Assembly (NCBI GenBank): GCA_049890115.1
Contig: JBMHCC010000016.1
Coordinates: 1-64,000 of the forward strand
DNA: 64,000 nucleotides
Origin: UBA685 sp049890115
GTDB taxonomy: Bacteria; Pseudomonadota; Alphaproteobacteria; Puniceispirillales; Puniceispirillaceae
Direction: 5' to 3'
Each line of letters starts with the position of its first letter. Position 1 is the stretch's first letter. Below, piece after piece: positions 34,896 to 43,265 of this stretch. The notes beneath the pieces are model-generated. The model did not search any database, was not told the DNA's origin, and worked only from the letters and a program-made list of their open reading frames with translations. Made by a program: the position numbers and the translations under genes.

Positions 34896-37295
34896 TTAAT
34901 GGGTCAACCTGCCACTATCATCGGCTGTTTCGGCAGCATCTTTCGCTAATCCAGCCTCATCAACTTCACTAATTGGCTCTGGCTGGCTTGTTAATGCTGC
35001 CTGCAAAGCTTCATCGACAAATGTGATAGGAATAATGGTCAAAGCCTTCTTCACATTATTTGGAATTTCTGGCAAATCTTTCTCATTTTCCTTTGGAATC
35101 AATACTGTTTTAATGCCGCCTCTTTGGGCTGCCAGTAATTTTTCTTTCAGCCCGCCAATCGCAAGCACTCTGCCACGCAGGGTAATTTCACCTGTCATGC
35201 CAACATCTTTGCGCACTGGAATCCCTGTATGAGCTGATACAATGGCCGTTACCATTGCAACACCAGCTGATGGGCCATCTTTTGGCGTGGCACCCTCTGG
35301 CACATGCAAGTGAATGTCTGCTTTTTCAGCAATTTTGCTATCAATGCCGTAAAATGAGGCTTTTGACTTAATGAAAAACTCAGCTGCTTGAATTGATTCT
35401 TTCATGACATCGCCTAATTTGCCAGTGGCGGTTACCCTGCCCTTGCCTGGCACTTTGACAGCCTCAACCTGTAACAGCTCGCCGCCAACTTCTGTCCATG
35501 CCAACCCTGTCACAACACCAACTTGGTCATCAGCATCAATTTCACCAAATTTAAAGCGTTTTACGCCTAAATAATCAGTGATATTCTCTGATGTGACGAC
35601 CAGTGTGGTTTCTTCACCAGCAACAATCTTTGTCACAGCTTTGCGGGCAATTTTGGCAATATCGCGCTCAAGATTACGCACACCTGCTTCTCTTGTATAA
35701 TAGCGGATGATGGCCTGTATGGCACTATCTTCGATGGTAAGCTCACCATCTTTCAACCCATGATCTGCCATTTGCTTTTCAACCATGTGACGCTTGGCAA
35801 TTTCGATCTTTTCATCTTCTGTATAGCCAGACAGACGGATAATTTCCATTCTATCAAGCAATGGCTGCGGCATATTCATCGAATTTGATGTGGTGATGAA
35901 CATGACATTTGATAAATCAAAATCAACTTCTAGGTAATGATCTTGAAACGAATTATTCTGGGCAGGATCTAGCACCTCTAGCAATGCAGAAGACGGATCG
36001 CCGCGCCAATCAGCACCTAATTTATCAATTTCATCAAGCAAGAATAACGGATTATTCGTGCCTGCCTTTTTCATGCCCTGAATAACTTTACCAGGCATGG
36101 CACCAATATAGGTACGTCTATGGCCTCTAATTTCAGCTTCATCACGAACGCCGCCAAGTGCCATACGCACGAATTTTCGGCCTGTGGCTTTCGCAATAGA
36201 TTTCCCAAGTGATGTTTTACCAACACCTGGTGGGCCAACCAGACATAAGATTGGGCCTTTTAATTTACGGGTACGAGATTGCACTGCCAAAAATTCGACA
36301 ATCCGCTCTTTTACCTTATCAAGCCCATAATGATCGGCATCTAAGATGGCACGTGATTCTTTAATATCGGTTTTCAGACGGCTTGCTTTTTTCCATGGCA
36401 CATCTGTCATCCAATCAAGGTAATTACGCACCACGGTAGCCTCTGCACTCATCGGCCCCATATTGCGCAATTTTTTCAGCTCAGACTGCGCCTTTTCCTT
36501 TGCTTCTTTCGGCATTTTTAAGGCTTCAATCTTTGCTTCCATCTCATCGATTTCGCTACGACCATCTTCGCCTTCACCTAATTCTTTCTGAATCGCTTTC
36601 ATTTGCTCATTCAGATAATATTCGCGCTGTGTCTTTTCCATCTGGCGTTTGACACGGCCACGGATCTTCTTTTCGACCTGCAAGACGCTCATCTCGCCTT
36701 CCATTAACTGGAAAATAGCCTCAAGGCGTGATTTTAGTGATGTTTCGGCAAGCAAAGATTGCTTATCTTCGATTTTCACAGATAAATGAGAGGCCAATGT
36801 ATCAGCGATTTTTGATGTTTCTTCAATTTGATTGACAGATACCATCACTTCAGAGGCGATTTTCTTGTTCAGCTTAATATAGTTTTCAAATTGCTGAACC
36901 GCTGCTCTGCCCATCGCGACAACTTCAGATTCTGGTTTGTCTTCATCAACAAACTCGACCATCTCTGCTGCCATAAACTCGCTATGATCTAGGAAATTTG
37001 TTACCTGTGCTCTGCTTGTGCCTTCAACCAACACTTTTACCGTACCATCAGGCAGCTTTAGCAACTGCAGGATGTGACCAAGTGTGCCCATCTCATACAT
37101 ATCAGCTTCCTGAGGCTCTTCAGTTGATGCTTTGCGCTGTGTGAGCAACAAGATCTGTTTATTTTCAGCCATCACAGCTTCTAATGCTTTGACTGATTTC
37201 TCGCGGCCAACAAATAGCGGCACGATCATATGAGGGAACACAACAATATCACGCAAAGGTAATACAGGAAGAGTATGGGTCTTAATATCTGACAT
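34896..37295 (-). CDS. lon: ATP-dependent protease La (Lon)
   Basis: 799 residues, full length. Lon is a cytoplasmic AAA+ serine protease that removes damaged and regulatory proteins. The N-terminal LAN domain begins LPVLPLRDIVVFPHMIVPLF. The AAA+ part has Walker A GPPGVGKTSLGKSIA and Walker B NPLFLLDEIDKLG. The protease domain has the catalytic Ser in VPEGATPKDGPSAGVAMVTA and the Lys in the LRGRVLAIGGLKEKLLAA region. In this lineage Lon is known to affect cell-cycle regulators such as CcrM and DnaA (known from Caulobacter, not shown here). A heat-shock-type promoter lies 40 bases upstream. Confidence 0.98.
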   Translation of the reverse strand: MSDIKTHTLPVLPLRDIVVFPHMIVPLFVGREKSVKALEAVMAENKQILLLTQRKASTEEPQEADMYEMGTLGHILQLLKLPDGTVKVLVEGTSRAQVTNFLDHSEFMAAEMVEFVDEDKPESEVVAMGRAAVQQFENYIKLNKKIASEVMVSVNQIEETSKIADTLASHLSVKIEDKQSLLAETSLKSRLEAIFQLMEGEMSVLQVEKKIRGRVKRQMEKTQREYYLNEQMKAIQKELGEGEDGRSEIDEMEAKIEALKMPKEAKEKAQSELKKLRNMGPMSAEATVVRNYLDWMTDVPWKKASRLKTDIKESRAILDADHYGLDKVKERIVEFLAVQSRTRKLKGPILCLVGPPGVGKTSLGKSIAKATGRKFVRMALGGVRDEAEIRGHRRTYIGAMPGKVIQGMKKAGTNNPLFLLDEIDKLGADWRGDPSSALLEVLDPAQNNSFQDHYLEVDFDLSNVMFITTSNSMNMPQPLLDRMEIIRLSGYTEDEKIEIAKRHMVEKQMADHGLKDGELTIEDSAIQAIIRYYTREAGVRNLERDIAKIARKAVTKIVAGEETTLVVTSENITDYLGVKRFKFGEIDADDQVGVVTGLAWTEVGGELLQVEAVKVPGKGRVTATGKLGDVMKESIQAAEFFIKSKASFYGIDSKIAEKADIHLHVPEGATPKDGPSAGVAMVTAIVSAHTGIPVRKDVGMTGEITLRGRVLAIGGLKEKLLAAQRGGIKTVLIPKENEKDLPEIPNNVKKALTIIPITFVDEALQAALTSQPEPISEVDEAGLAKDAAETADDSGRLTH

Positions 37296-37335
37296 GGTCT
37301 GTCTGCTTTCCTGACGTCACTATCTTACTCATTTC

Positions 37336-37364
37336 AGATGTGGACTGATTGAACAAAATTCAAG
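37336..37364 (-). promoter_or_regulatory. probable sigma-32 (RpoH) promoter of lon
   Basis: On the minus strand CTTGAA (37359-37364) and CCACATCT (37336-37343) are separated by 15 bases, about 40 bases before the lon ATG. This resembles the heat-shock consensus CTTGAA-N13-15-CCCCATNT with one mismatch in the -10. lon is a classical RpoH target. Confidence 0.55.
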
Positions 37365-37461
37365 TAGGCCAGCTTTATTTTGACAATAAAGTTCAGCTGG
37401 CAGTCATCTTTTCTACAGAACAGAATGCCACATAAACACAAACAAACTGTTAATGGTCAGA

Positions 37462-38715
37462 TTAGGCCTTTTTGGGAGATGGTGCATGAACCACTAGCGG
37501 GCTAGCATTATCATTGACCACATCTTCATTGATAACCACTTCTTCGATATCATTGGCTGTCGGAATATCGAACATCGTATCCATCAAAATGCTTTCCATG
37601 ATAGAGCGCAAGCCGCGGGCCCCTGTTTTACGTTCAATCGCCTTTCTGGCAATCGCACGCAATGCTTCATCACGGAACTCAAGCCGCACATCATCCATTT
37701 CAAATAACGCGCTATATTGCTTGGTCAGCGCATTTTTCGGCTCTGTCAGGATCCGTACCAGCGCATCTTCATCTAGATCTTCTAATGTGGCAATCACTGG
37801 CAGACGTCCCACAAATTCAGGAATCAGGCCGAATTTAATCAAATCAGCTGGCTCTAAATCAACAAGCAAATCGCTTAAAGATTTATCATTCGGGCCTCTG
37901 ACATCAGCACCAAAGCCGATACCAGCACCACTATCACGCCCTGCAATGATTTTATCCAATCCCGCAAAAGCACCACCACAGATAAACAGGATATTGGTTG
38001 TATCAACCTGCAAAAATTCCTGTTGCGGGTGTTTGCGCCCGCCTTGTGGTGGGACAGATGCCACTGTACCTTCCATGATTTTCAAAAGCGCTTGCTGCAC
38101 GCCCTCACCTGAGACATCACGGGTGATTGACGGGTTATCTGATTTGCGTGAAATCTTATCGACCTCATCAATATAAACAATACCGCGCTGGGCCTTTTCA
38201 ACATTATAATCAGCAGCCTGCAGCAATTTTAGGATGATATTTTCAACATCTTCACCAACATAGCCAGCCTCGGTCAATGTTGTTGCATCTGCCATGGTAA
38301 AGGGCACATCAAGCATTCGTGCTAGTGATTGTGCCAGCAATGTTTTACCACAGCCTGTTGGCCCCACCAGCAAGATATTTGATTTAGCAATCTCAAGATC
38401 GCCTGTCTTGCCGGCATTTGCCAGCCTTTTATAGTGGTTATGAACTGCCACAGACAAAACGCGCTTTGCCTTGGCCTGTCCGATAACATAATCATTCAGC
38501 ACCTGATTAATATCAGCTGGTGTGGGCACACCTTCATGGTTTTTCGGCAGCGCCGTCTTATGCTCTTCACGGATAATGTCCATGCATAGCTCAACACATT
38601 CATCACAAATAAATACTGTTGGCCCTGCAATCAGTTTGCGCACCTCATGCTGGCTCTTTCCGCAGAAAGAACAGAATAATGTGGACTTGCTGTCATCACC
38701 GTTTGATTTTGCCAT
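37462..38715 (-). CDS. clpX: ClpXP unfoldase subunit ClpX
   Basis: 417 residues. ClpX is the AAA+ unfoldase that feeds substrates to ClpP. The N-terminal zinc-binding domain has four Cys (LFCSFCGKSQHEVRKLI, VFICDECVELC). The AAA+ part has Walker A LLVGPTGCGKTLLAQSLA, Walker B GIVYIDEVDKISRKSD and the pore region (GYVGEDVEN, RGIVYIDE). The sensor region RKTGARGLRSIMESIL is present as ERKTGARGLRSIME. In alphaproteobacteria ClpXP degrades cell-cycle factors. It lies 123 bases after clpP. Confidence 0.98.
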   Translation of the reverse strand: MAKSNGDDSKSTLFCSFCGKSQHEVRKLIAGPTVFICDECVELCMDIIREEHKTALPKNHEGVPTPADINQVLNDYVIGQAKAKRVLSVAVHNHYKRLANAGKTGDLEIAKSNILLVGPTGCGKTLLAQSLARMLDVPFTMADATTLTEAGYVGEDVENIILKLLQAADYNVEKAQRGIVYIDEVDKISRKSDNPSITRDVSGEGVQQALLKIMEGTVASVPPQGGRKHPQQEFLQVDTTNILFICGGAFAGLDKIIAGRDSGAGIGFGADVRGPNDKSLSDLLVDLEPADLIKFGLIPEFVGRLPVIATLEDLDEDALVRILTEPKNALTKQYSALFEMDDVRLEFRDEALRAIARKAIERKTGARGLRSIMESILMDTMFDIPTANDIEEVVINEDVVNDNASPLVVHAPSPKKA

Positions 38716-38793
38716 AATAGGCTCCTTCGCAGCTAGCGCGGCTTACCGCCTCCATTTAACGCTCTACTATTAGTCTAAGGGAGGCAAAGGTTT

Positions 38794-38816
38794 GCAGACA
38801 ACAAAAAATTGTCTGC
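38794..38816. other. hairpin between clpP and clpX
   Basis: An eight-bp perfect inverted repeat (GCAGACAA / TTGTCTGC) with a seven-base loop, extendable by AAAGG/CCTTT after a small bulge. No T tract follows on the minus strand, so it looks more like an RNA-stability or partial-readthrough element than a classical terminator. Confidence 0.45.
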
Positions 38817-38838
38817 CTTTTACGTTTTATGCCAATGA

Positions 38839-39462
38839 CTAATCTTTGGCTGATGGGCGTTTTTGAACCACTTCGTCAATCAAACCAAGCTTTTGCGCTT
38901 CTTCTGGTGACATAAATGTATCTCGTTCCATGATTTTTTCAATTTGCTTGACGCTCTGGCCAGTATGTTTTTCATAAATGCCATTCAGCCTGCCACGCAG
39001 ATTGATAATTTCTCTGGCATGAATTTCGATATCAGTTGCTTGCCCTTGAAAGCCGCCTGATGGCTGATGTGTCATGATGCGCGCATTTGGCAGGCATGAG
39101 CGTTTACCAGCTGCACCAGCGGTCAATAATAGCGATCCCATTGATGCTGCCTGCCCCATACAGACAGTCGCAACATCTGGTCTGATATATTCCATCGTGT
39201 CATAAATCGCCAAGCCAGAGGTCACAACACCGCCTGGCGAGTTAATATACATATAAATATCTTTGGTCGGATTCTCTGATTCTAGGAATAATAGCTGGGC
39301 ACAAATCACAGATGCCATCATATCTTCGACCGGACCATTTAGAAAAATAATGCGTTCTTTTAGCAGACGTGAATAAATATCATAAGAACGCTCACCGCGA
39401 CTGGTCTGTTCAATGACCATTGGAATGAGGGCGGCTTGTTCGCGCATATCAGATGGCAACAT
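38839..39462 (-). CDS. clpP: ATP-dependent Clp protease proteolytic subunit
   Basis: 207 residues. ClpP forms the tetradecameric serine-protease chamber. The start IPMVIEQTSRGERSYDIYSR is typical. Catalytic Ser is near residue 107 (VCMGQAASMGSLLLTAG) and His near 132 (PNARIMTHQPSGGFQG), with Asp in the late LGLIDEVV region. It lies between tig and clpX in the conserved tig-clpP-clpX-lon order. Its leader contains a three-part set of competing hairpins (39516-39563). Confidence 0.98.
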   Translation of the reverse strand: MLPSDMREQAALIPMVIEQTSRGERSYDIYSRLLKERIIFLNGPVEDMMASVICAQLLFLESENPTKDIYMYINSPGGVVTSGLAIYDTMEYIRPDVATVCMGQAASMGSLLLTAGAAGKRSCLPNARIMTHQPSGGFQGQATDIEIHAREIINLRGRLNGIYEKHTGQSVKQIEKIMERDTFMSPEEAQKLGLIDEVVQKRPSAKD

Positions 39463-39515
39463 GTAAAAAGCTCTTTCTTGCTAATAACAAAAGATAACGG
39501 GTCAGGACAAAATTA

Positions 39516-39563
39516 CCCCTAATATGAATTTAGGGGCTAACGAGACCATCGCCAACCCCTAAA
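39516..39563 (-). promoter_or_regulatory. mutually exclusive hairpins in the clpP leader
   Basis: Three short segments alternate: CCCCTAA (39516-39522), TTTAGGGG (39529-39536) and CCCCTAAA (39556-39563). The middle one can pair perfectly with either neighbour (7 bp with a six-base loop, or 8 bp with a 19-base loop). On the leftward transcript they lie 54-101 bases before the clpP ATG. Such a three-segment arrangement is typical of attenuators and RNA switches. No T tract marks a terminator and no known riboswitch family is recognised. Confidence 0.45.
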
Positions 39564-39607
39564 TCATGTAATCATTTCATATTTCTCCGCAAGATGCGGT
39601 GAAATAT

Positions 39608-41119
39608 TTATTTCTTTTTCGCTGCTGCTTTTTTCGAAGCTGCTTTTTTGGCAGGTGCTTTTTTCGCTGCAGCAGGCTTTTCAGCTGCCTTTTTTGCTGC
39701 TTTTTTCGCTGCCTTCTTTGCCGCTTTTTTGGCTGGCTTTGCGTCAGTTTCTGGTGTGGCATACAGCTCTTCAGCTGTAATGGAAACTTCAGTTACCTTT
39801 GCAATTTCAAGGATATAGTCAATCACCTTATCTTCGAAAACAGGACCTGCTAATTGTTGCATGGCTTCTGGATTCTTTTGGTAATATTCGACAACCTGCT
39901 GTTCTTGGCCAGGATAGCGACGCGCCTGCTCAAAGACGGCCATTCTGGTGTCTTCTTCAGAAACCTGAATGCTGTTTTGTGTGCCAACTTCTGTTAACAG
40001 CAGGCCAAGACGGACGCGGCGATTAGCCACATTCTGTGCTTCTTCTTTGGCGTCATCATCAAGACCTTCATCAGCCGCATGGTGATGATGGTGGTGATCA
40101 TGGTCATGGTCATGGTCGTGATCATGATTATGGTCATGCTCATCAACGATGCCAGCCTCTGCTTTCATCGCACGTGCAACCTGGTCATATTCAGACTGAT
40201 ATAATGATGGCGGGACAGCGAAGTCAACATCCTTTGCCAGCTCATCAAGAACGTTTTTCTTGACTGCCTGACGAAGGGCTGCTGCATGCTGAGAGCCAAG
40301 CTGATCACGAACCGCATTACGCAGATCATCTAGCTTTTCAAACCCTAGCTTTGTTGCCAGCTCATCATCTAATGAGACCTCGCCATCTTCTAGCAATTCT
40401 TTGATGGTTGTCTCAAACACAGCATCTTTGCCTGCCAGATGGGCTGCCTGATATTCAGCTGGGAATGTGACCTTCACATCACGTGTTTCACCAACTTTGG
40501 CACCAACCAAGCCTTCTTCAAAACCTGGGATGAAGCGGTTTGAGCCTAATTTTAGAGGGTGGTCTGTACCAGCACCACCTTCAAATGCCTCACCATCAAT
40601 GCGACCAACAAAGTCAATCACTGTGGTATCACCCATTTCAGCGGCCTTGCCTTCTTTCGCTGGGCTAGTTGGCAGATTTTCTTCTGCAATGCGCTGCAGC
40701 GTCTCATCAACTTCTGATTCTTCAACAGCCATGGTCGGACGTTCAATCGCCATTGCGCCAAAATCAGGCAATGTAATTTCTGGCATTACTTCAGCTTTCA
40801 GCAATGCTTCTAAATCCTGACCATCTTCATAAGATGTGATATCCATAGATGGTTGGCTTGCCAGACGCAGACCGCCACCTTCGATAACTTCTTTGGCACC
40901 ATCATCAAGTGCTGTGCGGATAACATCGCCTTTGGCCTGATCACCAAAGCGTGTTTTGACAACTGATAGAGGCACCTTACCAGGGCGGAAGCCTGGCATA
41001 GTCACAGTTTGCGCCAATTCTTCTAGTTTGACAGCAATTTTGGCATCCAGCTCGGCAGCGGGGATGATAATGGTATATTCGCGCGCGAGGCCTTCATTGA
41101 GTGTTTCGGTGATGTTCAT
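39608..41119 (-). CDS. tig: trigger factor with His-rich insertion and Lys/Ala-rich tail
   Basis: 503 residues, about 70 longer than E. coli trigger factor. It is the ribosome-bound chaperone and prolyl isomerase. The ribosome-docking signature GFRPGKVP is at 43-50. The FKBP-type isomerase domain covers about 150-245 (DTTVIDFVGRIDGEAFEGG, NRFIPGFEEGLVGAKVGE). The C-terminal arm domain is interrupted at about 328-347 by a run with 13 histidines alternating with aspartates. Residues 461-503 form a tail of KKAA repeats with 19 Lys and 19 Ala. The first could bind divalent metals, and the second resembles histone-H1-like or nucleic-acid-binding tails; both roles are inference. The frame is unbroken and the downstream order tig-clpP-clpX is normal. 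Confidence 0.95.
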   Translation of the reverse strand: MNITETLNEGLAREYTIIIPAAELDAKIAVKLEELAQTVTMPGFRPGKVPLSVVKTRFGDQAKGDVIRTALDDGAKEVIEGGGLRLASQPSMDITSYEDGQDLEALLKAEVMPEITLPDFGAMAIERPTMAVEESEVDETLQRIAEENLPTSPAKEGKAAEMGDTTVIDFVGRIDGEAFEGGAGTDHPLKLGSNRFIPGFEEGLVGAKVGETRDVKVTFPAEYQAAHLAGKDAVFETTIKELLEDGEVSLDDELATKLGFEKLDDLRNAVRDQLGSQHAAALRQAVKKNVLDELAKDVDFAVPPSLYQSEYDQVARAMKAEAGIVDEHDHNHDHDHDHDHDHHHHHHAADEGLDDDAKEEAQNVANRRVRLGLLLTEVGTQNSIQVSEEDTRMAVFEQARRYPGQEQQVVEYYQKNPEAMQQLAGPVFEDKVIDYILEIAKVTEVSITAEELYATPETDAKPAKKAAKKAAKKAAKKAAEKPAAAKKAPAKKAASKKAAAKKK

Positions 41120-41209
41120 GCCTGTTGTCCTAAATAAAGCTTATGATGCATGAAGCGGCTTGTTAGGCTCTGGCAATGGTCAGACAAGTGGCTGAGACCA
41201 GATATGTGA

Positions 41210-41294
41210 TGGTGCGGGCGGAGGGACTTGAACCCCCACATCGTTAGATACCAGAACCTAAATCTGGCGCGTCTACCAATTTCGCCACGCCCGC
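41210..41294 (-). tRNA. tRNA-Leu (anticodon TAG)
   Basis: An 85-nt class II tRNA on the minus strand. The acceptor stem GCGGGCG pairs with CGCCCGC. The anticodon stem CCAGA/TCTGG encloses TTTAGGT, giving TAG. A long variable arm (TATCTAACGATG region), a T arm with GTTCAAGTC, discriminator A and an encoded CCA are all visible. Confidence 0.93.
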
Positions 41295-41397
41295 AATATC
41301 ACTGATGAGCCATAGCTGGCCACTCATGTGAGCCGCATCGCTAGCCGATTACACAGCCATCCGTCAATAGAAAAAAGCAATTTATGATGAAAAAAAA

Positions 41398-41475
41398 TGG
41401 GGCGAGTGACCGGTTTCGAACCGGCGACCTCCAGTGCCACAAACTGGCGCTCTAACCAACTGAGCTACACCCGCC
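41398..41475 (-). tRNA. tRNA-His (anticodon GTG)
   Basis: A 78-nt cloverleaf on the minus strand including the encoded extra 5' G (G-1) that pairs with C73, as expected for tRNA-His. The acceptor stem GCGGGTG pairs with CACTCGC. The anticodon stem CCAGT/ACTGG encloses TTGTGGC, giving GTG. CCA is encoded. It precedes tRNA-Leu by about 100 bases and the two are probably co-transcribed. Confidence 0.94.
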
Positions 41476-41513
41476 ATCATCTTATGCCAAAAAGGCAAAA
41501 AGAATATTGGCCT

Positions 41514-41543
41514 TGTTTACGCACAATGCTATCGTCTCGTCAA
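41514..41543 (-). promoter_or_regulatory. candidate promoter of the tRNA-His / tRNA-Leu pair
   Basis: Minus strand TTGACG (41538-41543) is followed after 18 bases by TAAACA (41514-41519), about 40 bases before the tRNA-His 5' end. The -35 match is good and the -10 weak. It overlaps the upstream region of the divergent aminotransferase gene. Confidence 0.33.
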
Positions 41544-41565
41544 CTCAAAATGTGAAGAGATATTG

Positions 41566-42738
41566 ATGCAAATGACAGCCCTTAACCCAGCTAATGAAAG
41601 ATTAGGAACAGAGAGTGCTTTTACCGTATTGGCGCGTGCCAATGCACTGGCAGCTACTGGCAAAGATATTATCAATCTTGGTATTGGCCAGCCTGATTTT
41701 CCGACCCCGCCACATATTGCAGAGGCAGCGATTAAAGCCATTAGAGATGGTCATCATGGCTACACCCCCTCTATGGGCATGCCTATTTTGCGCGAGGCTG
41801 TGAGCGCGGATATCAAAGCGCGCTATGGAGCAGATGTGCCTGCCTCTCATATCCAGATTATGCCAGGCGGAAAGCCGACCATGTTTTTTGCTTGTATGAT
41901 GCTTGGCGGTGAAGGTCGTGAAATCATGCTGCCTGACCCTGGTTTTCCGATTTATCATTCAGCGATTAATTATTCAGGTGCAAAACCAGTATCTTATGGC
42001 TTGGTTGAAGCGAATAGCTATGCTTTTGATGCCGAAGATGTACTTTCGAAAATTACCGACAAAACAAGCCTGATTATCATTAACAGCCCTGCTAACCCAA
42101 CAGGCGGCATTACACCAAAAGCCGAACTTGATAAGCTGGTTGCTGGCCTGGCTGATTTTCCGCATGTTTATCTTTTGTCAGATGAAATTTATGACAGGCT
42201 CTGTTTTGAGGGCGAGCCTATTAGCCTTAGCTCTTATCCATCCATTACAGACAGGCTAATCATCTTAAATGGCTGGTCAAAAACCTATGCAATGACTGGC
42301 TGGCGGGCTGGTTATGCTATCTGGCCAGATAGTCTTGTTGACTATGCTGACAGGCTAGCAGTGAATATCCATTCTTGTGTCAATGCCCCAACGCAATTAG
42401 CAGCCCTTGCTGCCACCACTGGCGATCAGTCTTGTGTTGACGATATGCGCATTGCTTTTGCTAGGCGTGCCAGCCTAATTGCTGACAGGCTGAATCAGAT
42501 AGATGGCATAAGCTGCCCTGCCCCAAAAGGTGCTTTTTATGCTTTTGCCAATATCACTGGCACAGGTTTATCAGCCAAAGAATTTCAAGATAAAGCGCTT
42601 GAAACCTATGGTGTGGCACTCATTGCTGGCACGTCTTTTGGCGAGCTTGGTGAAGGCTATGTCAGATTATCTTGTGCGAATTCTGATGAGGCTATCAATG
42701 AGGCGATTGACCGTATTTCACAAATGCTGTCTAGCTAG
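41566..42738 (+). CDS. class I/II pyridoxal-phosphate aminotransferase (AspC-like)
   Basis: 390 residues from the ATG at 41566, with GAAGAG about six bases upstream; a TTG sits just before. Fold type I aminotransferase features: the glycine-rich start INLGIGQPDFPTPPHIAEAA, YTPSMGMPILREAV, PDPGFPIYHSAINYSGA, the NSPANPTGG motif (PLP-binding Asn), YLLSDEIYDRL (Asp) and NGWSKTYAMTGWRAGYAIWP with the PLP Schiff-base Lys. The C-terminal Arg is in YVRLSCANSDEA. The closest group is aspartate/aromatic aminotransferases of subgroup I-gamma. The amino donor and substrate cannot be set from sequence. It is divergent from the tRNA-His/Leu pair and ahead of glnB. Confidence 0.85.
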   Translation: MQMTALNPANERLGTESAFTVLARANALAATGKDIINLGIGQPDFPTPPHIAEAAIKAIRDGHHGYTPSMGMPILREAVSADIKARYGADVPASHIQIMPGGKPTMFFACMMLGGEGREIMLPDPGFPIYHSAINYSGAKPVSYGLVEANSYAFDAEDVLSKITDKTSLIIINSPANPTGGITPKAELDKLVAGLADFPHVYLLSDEIYDRLCFEGEPISLSSYPSITDRLIILNGWSKTYAMTGWRAGYAIWPDSLVDYADRLAVNIHSCVNAPTQLAALAATTGDQSCVDDMRIAFARRASLIADRLNQIDGISCPAPKGAFYAFANITGTGLSAKEFQDKALETYGVALIAGTSFGELGEGYVRLSCANSDEAINEAIDRISQMLSS

Positions 42739-42866
42739 CACTAATATTTTGCCTATTTTTTAAGCATTTTTGATAGAATCAGCTCTGCGAAACAGCTCTG
42801 TCTTGCGCATTTCACTCAACAGGTTTTTAACAGGCTCACGCATTAACCCAGTTGGGAGATTGTCTC

Positions 42867-43205
42867 ATGAAGAAAATTGAAGCTATCATCAAGCCTTTTA
42901 AATTGGATGAGGTGAAAGAAGCCCTTCATGACGTTGGTATTCAGGGCATTACCGTTCTCGAAGCAAAGGGTTTCGGTCGTCAGAAAGGCCATACTGAACT
43001 CTATAGGGGTGCAGAATATGTGGTGGATTTTCTGCCGAAAGTAAAAATTGAAGTTGTTGTGAATGAAACAATGGCCGACGAGGTTGTTGAAGCGATTCAG
43101 AACGCTGCACAAACTGGCCGCATTGGTGATGGCAAGATATTCATCTCCACCATTGATGAGGCCATTCGGATTCGCACAGGCGAACGCGGTGACGAAGCTG
43201 TCTAA
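42867..43205 (+). CDS. glnB: nitrogen regulatory protein P-II
   Basis: 112 residues from the ATG at 42867, with GGGAGA upstream. P-II senses 2-oxoglutarate, ATP/ADP and glutamine (through uridylylation) and controls glutamine synthetase and other targets. The start KKIEAIIKPFKLDEVKEALH is typical. The T-loop carries the modification tyrosine (Tyr51) in GHTELYRGAEYVVDFLPK. The second signature is TGRIGDGKIFISTIDEAIRI. It is followed by glnA 60 bases later, the standard alphaproteobacterial glnB-glnA unit. No sigma-54 element was found upstream. Confidence 0.97.
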   Translation: MKKIEAIIKPFKLDEVKEALHDVGIQGITVLEAKGFGRQKGHTELYRGAEYVVDFLPKVKIEVVVNETMADEVVEAIQNAAQTGRIGDGKIFISTIDEAIRIRTGERGDEAV

Positions 43206-43265
43206 GCGTCTTGCAAGTGAGATAATGGAATAATTTTAGACCTGTAACAGATGGAAGGATTTACG

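Noticed and set aside
37514..38176. 220-codon open frame on the plus strand inside clpX
   Set aside because: It is antisense to the AAA+ core of clpX, Ser/Arg-rich like other antisense shadow frames, and has no family resemblance.
42739..42866. sigma-54 promoter ahead of glnB
   Set aside because: No TGGCAC-N5-TTGC element could be found in the gap.
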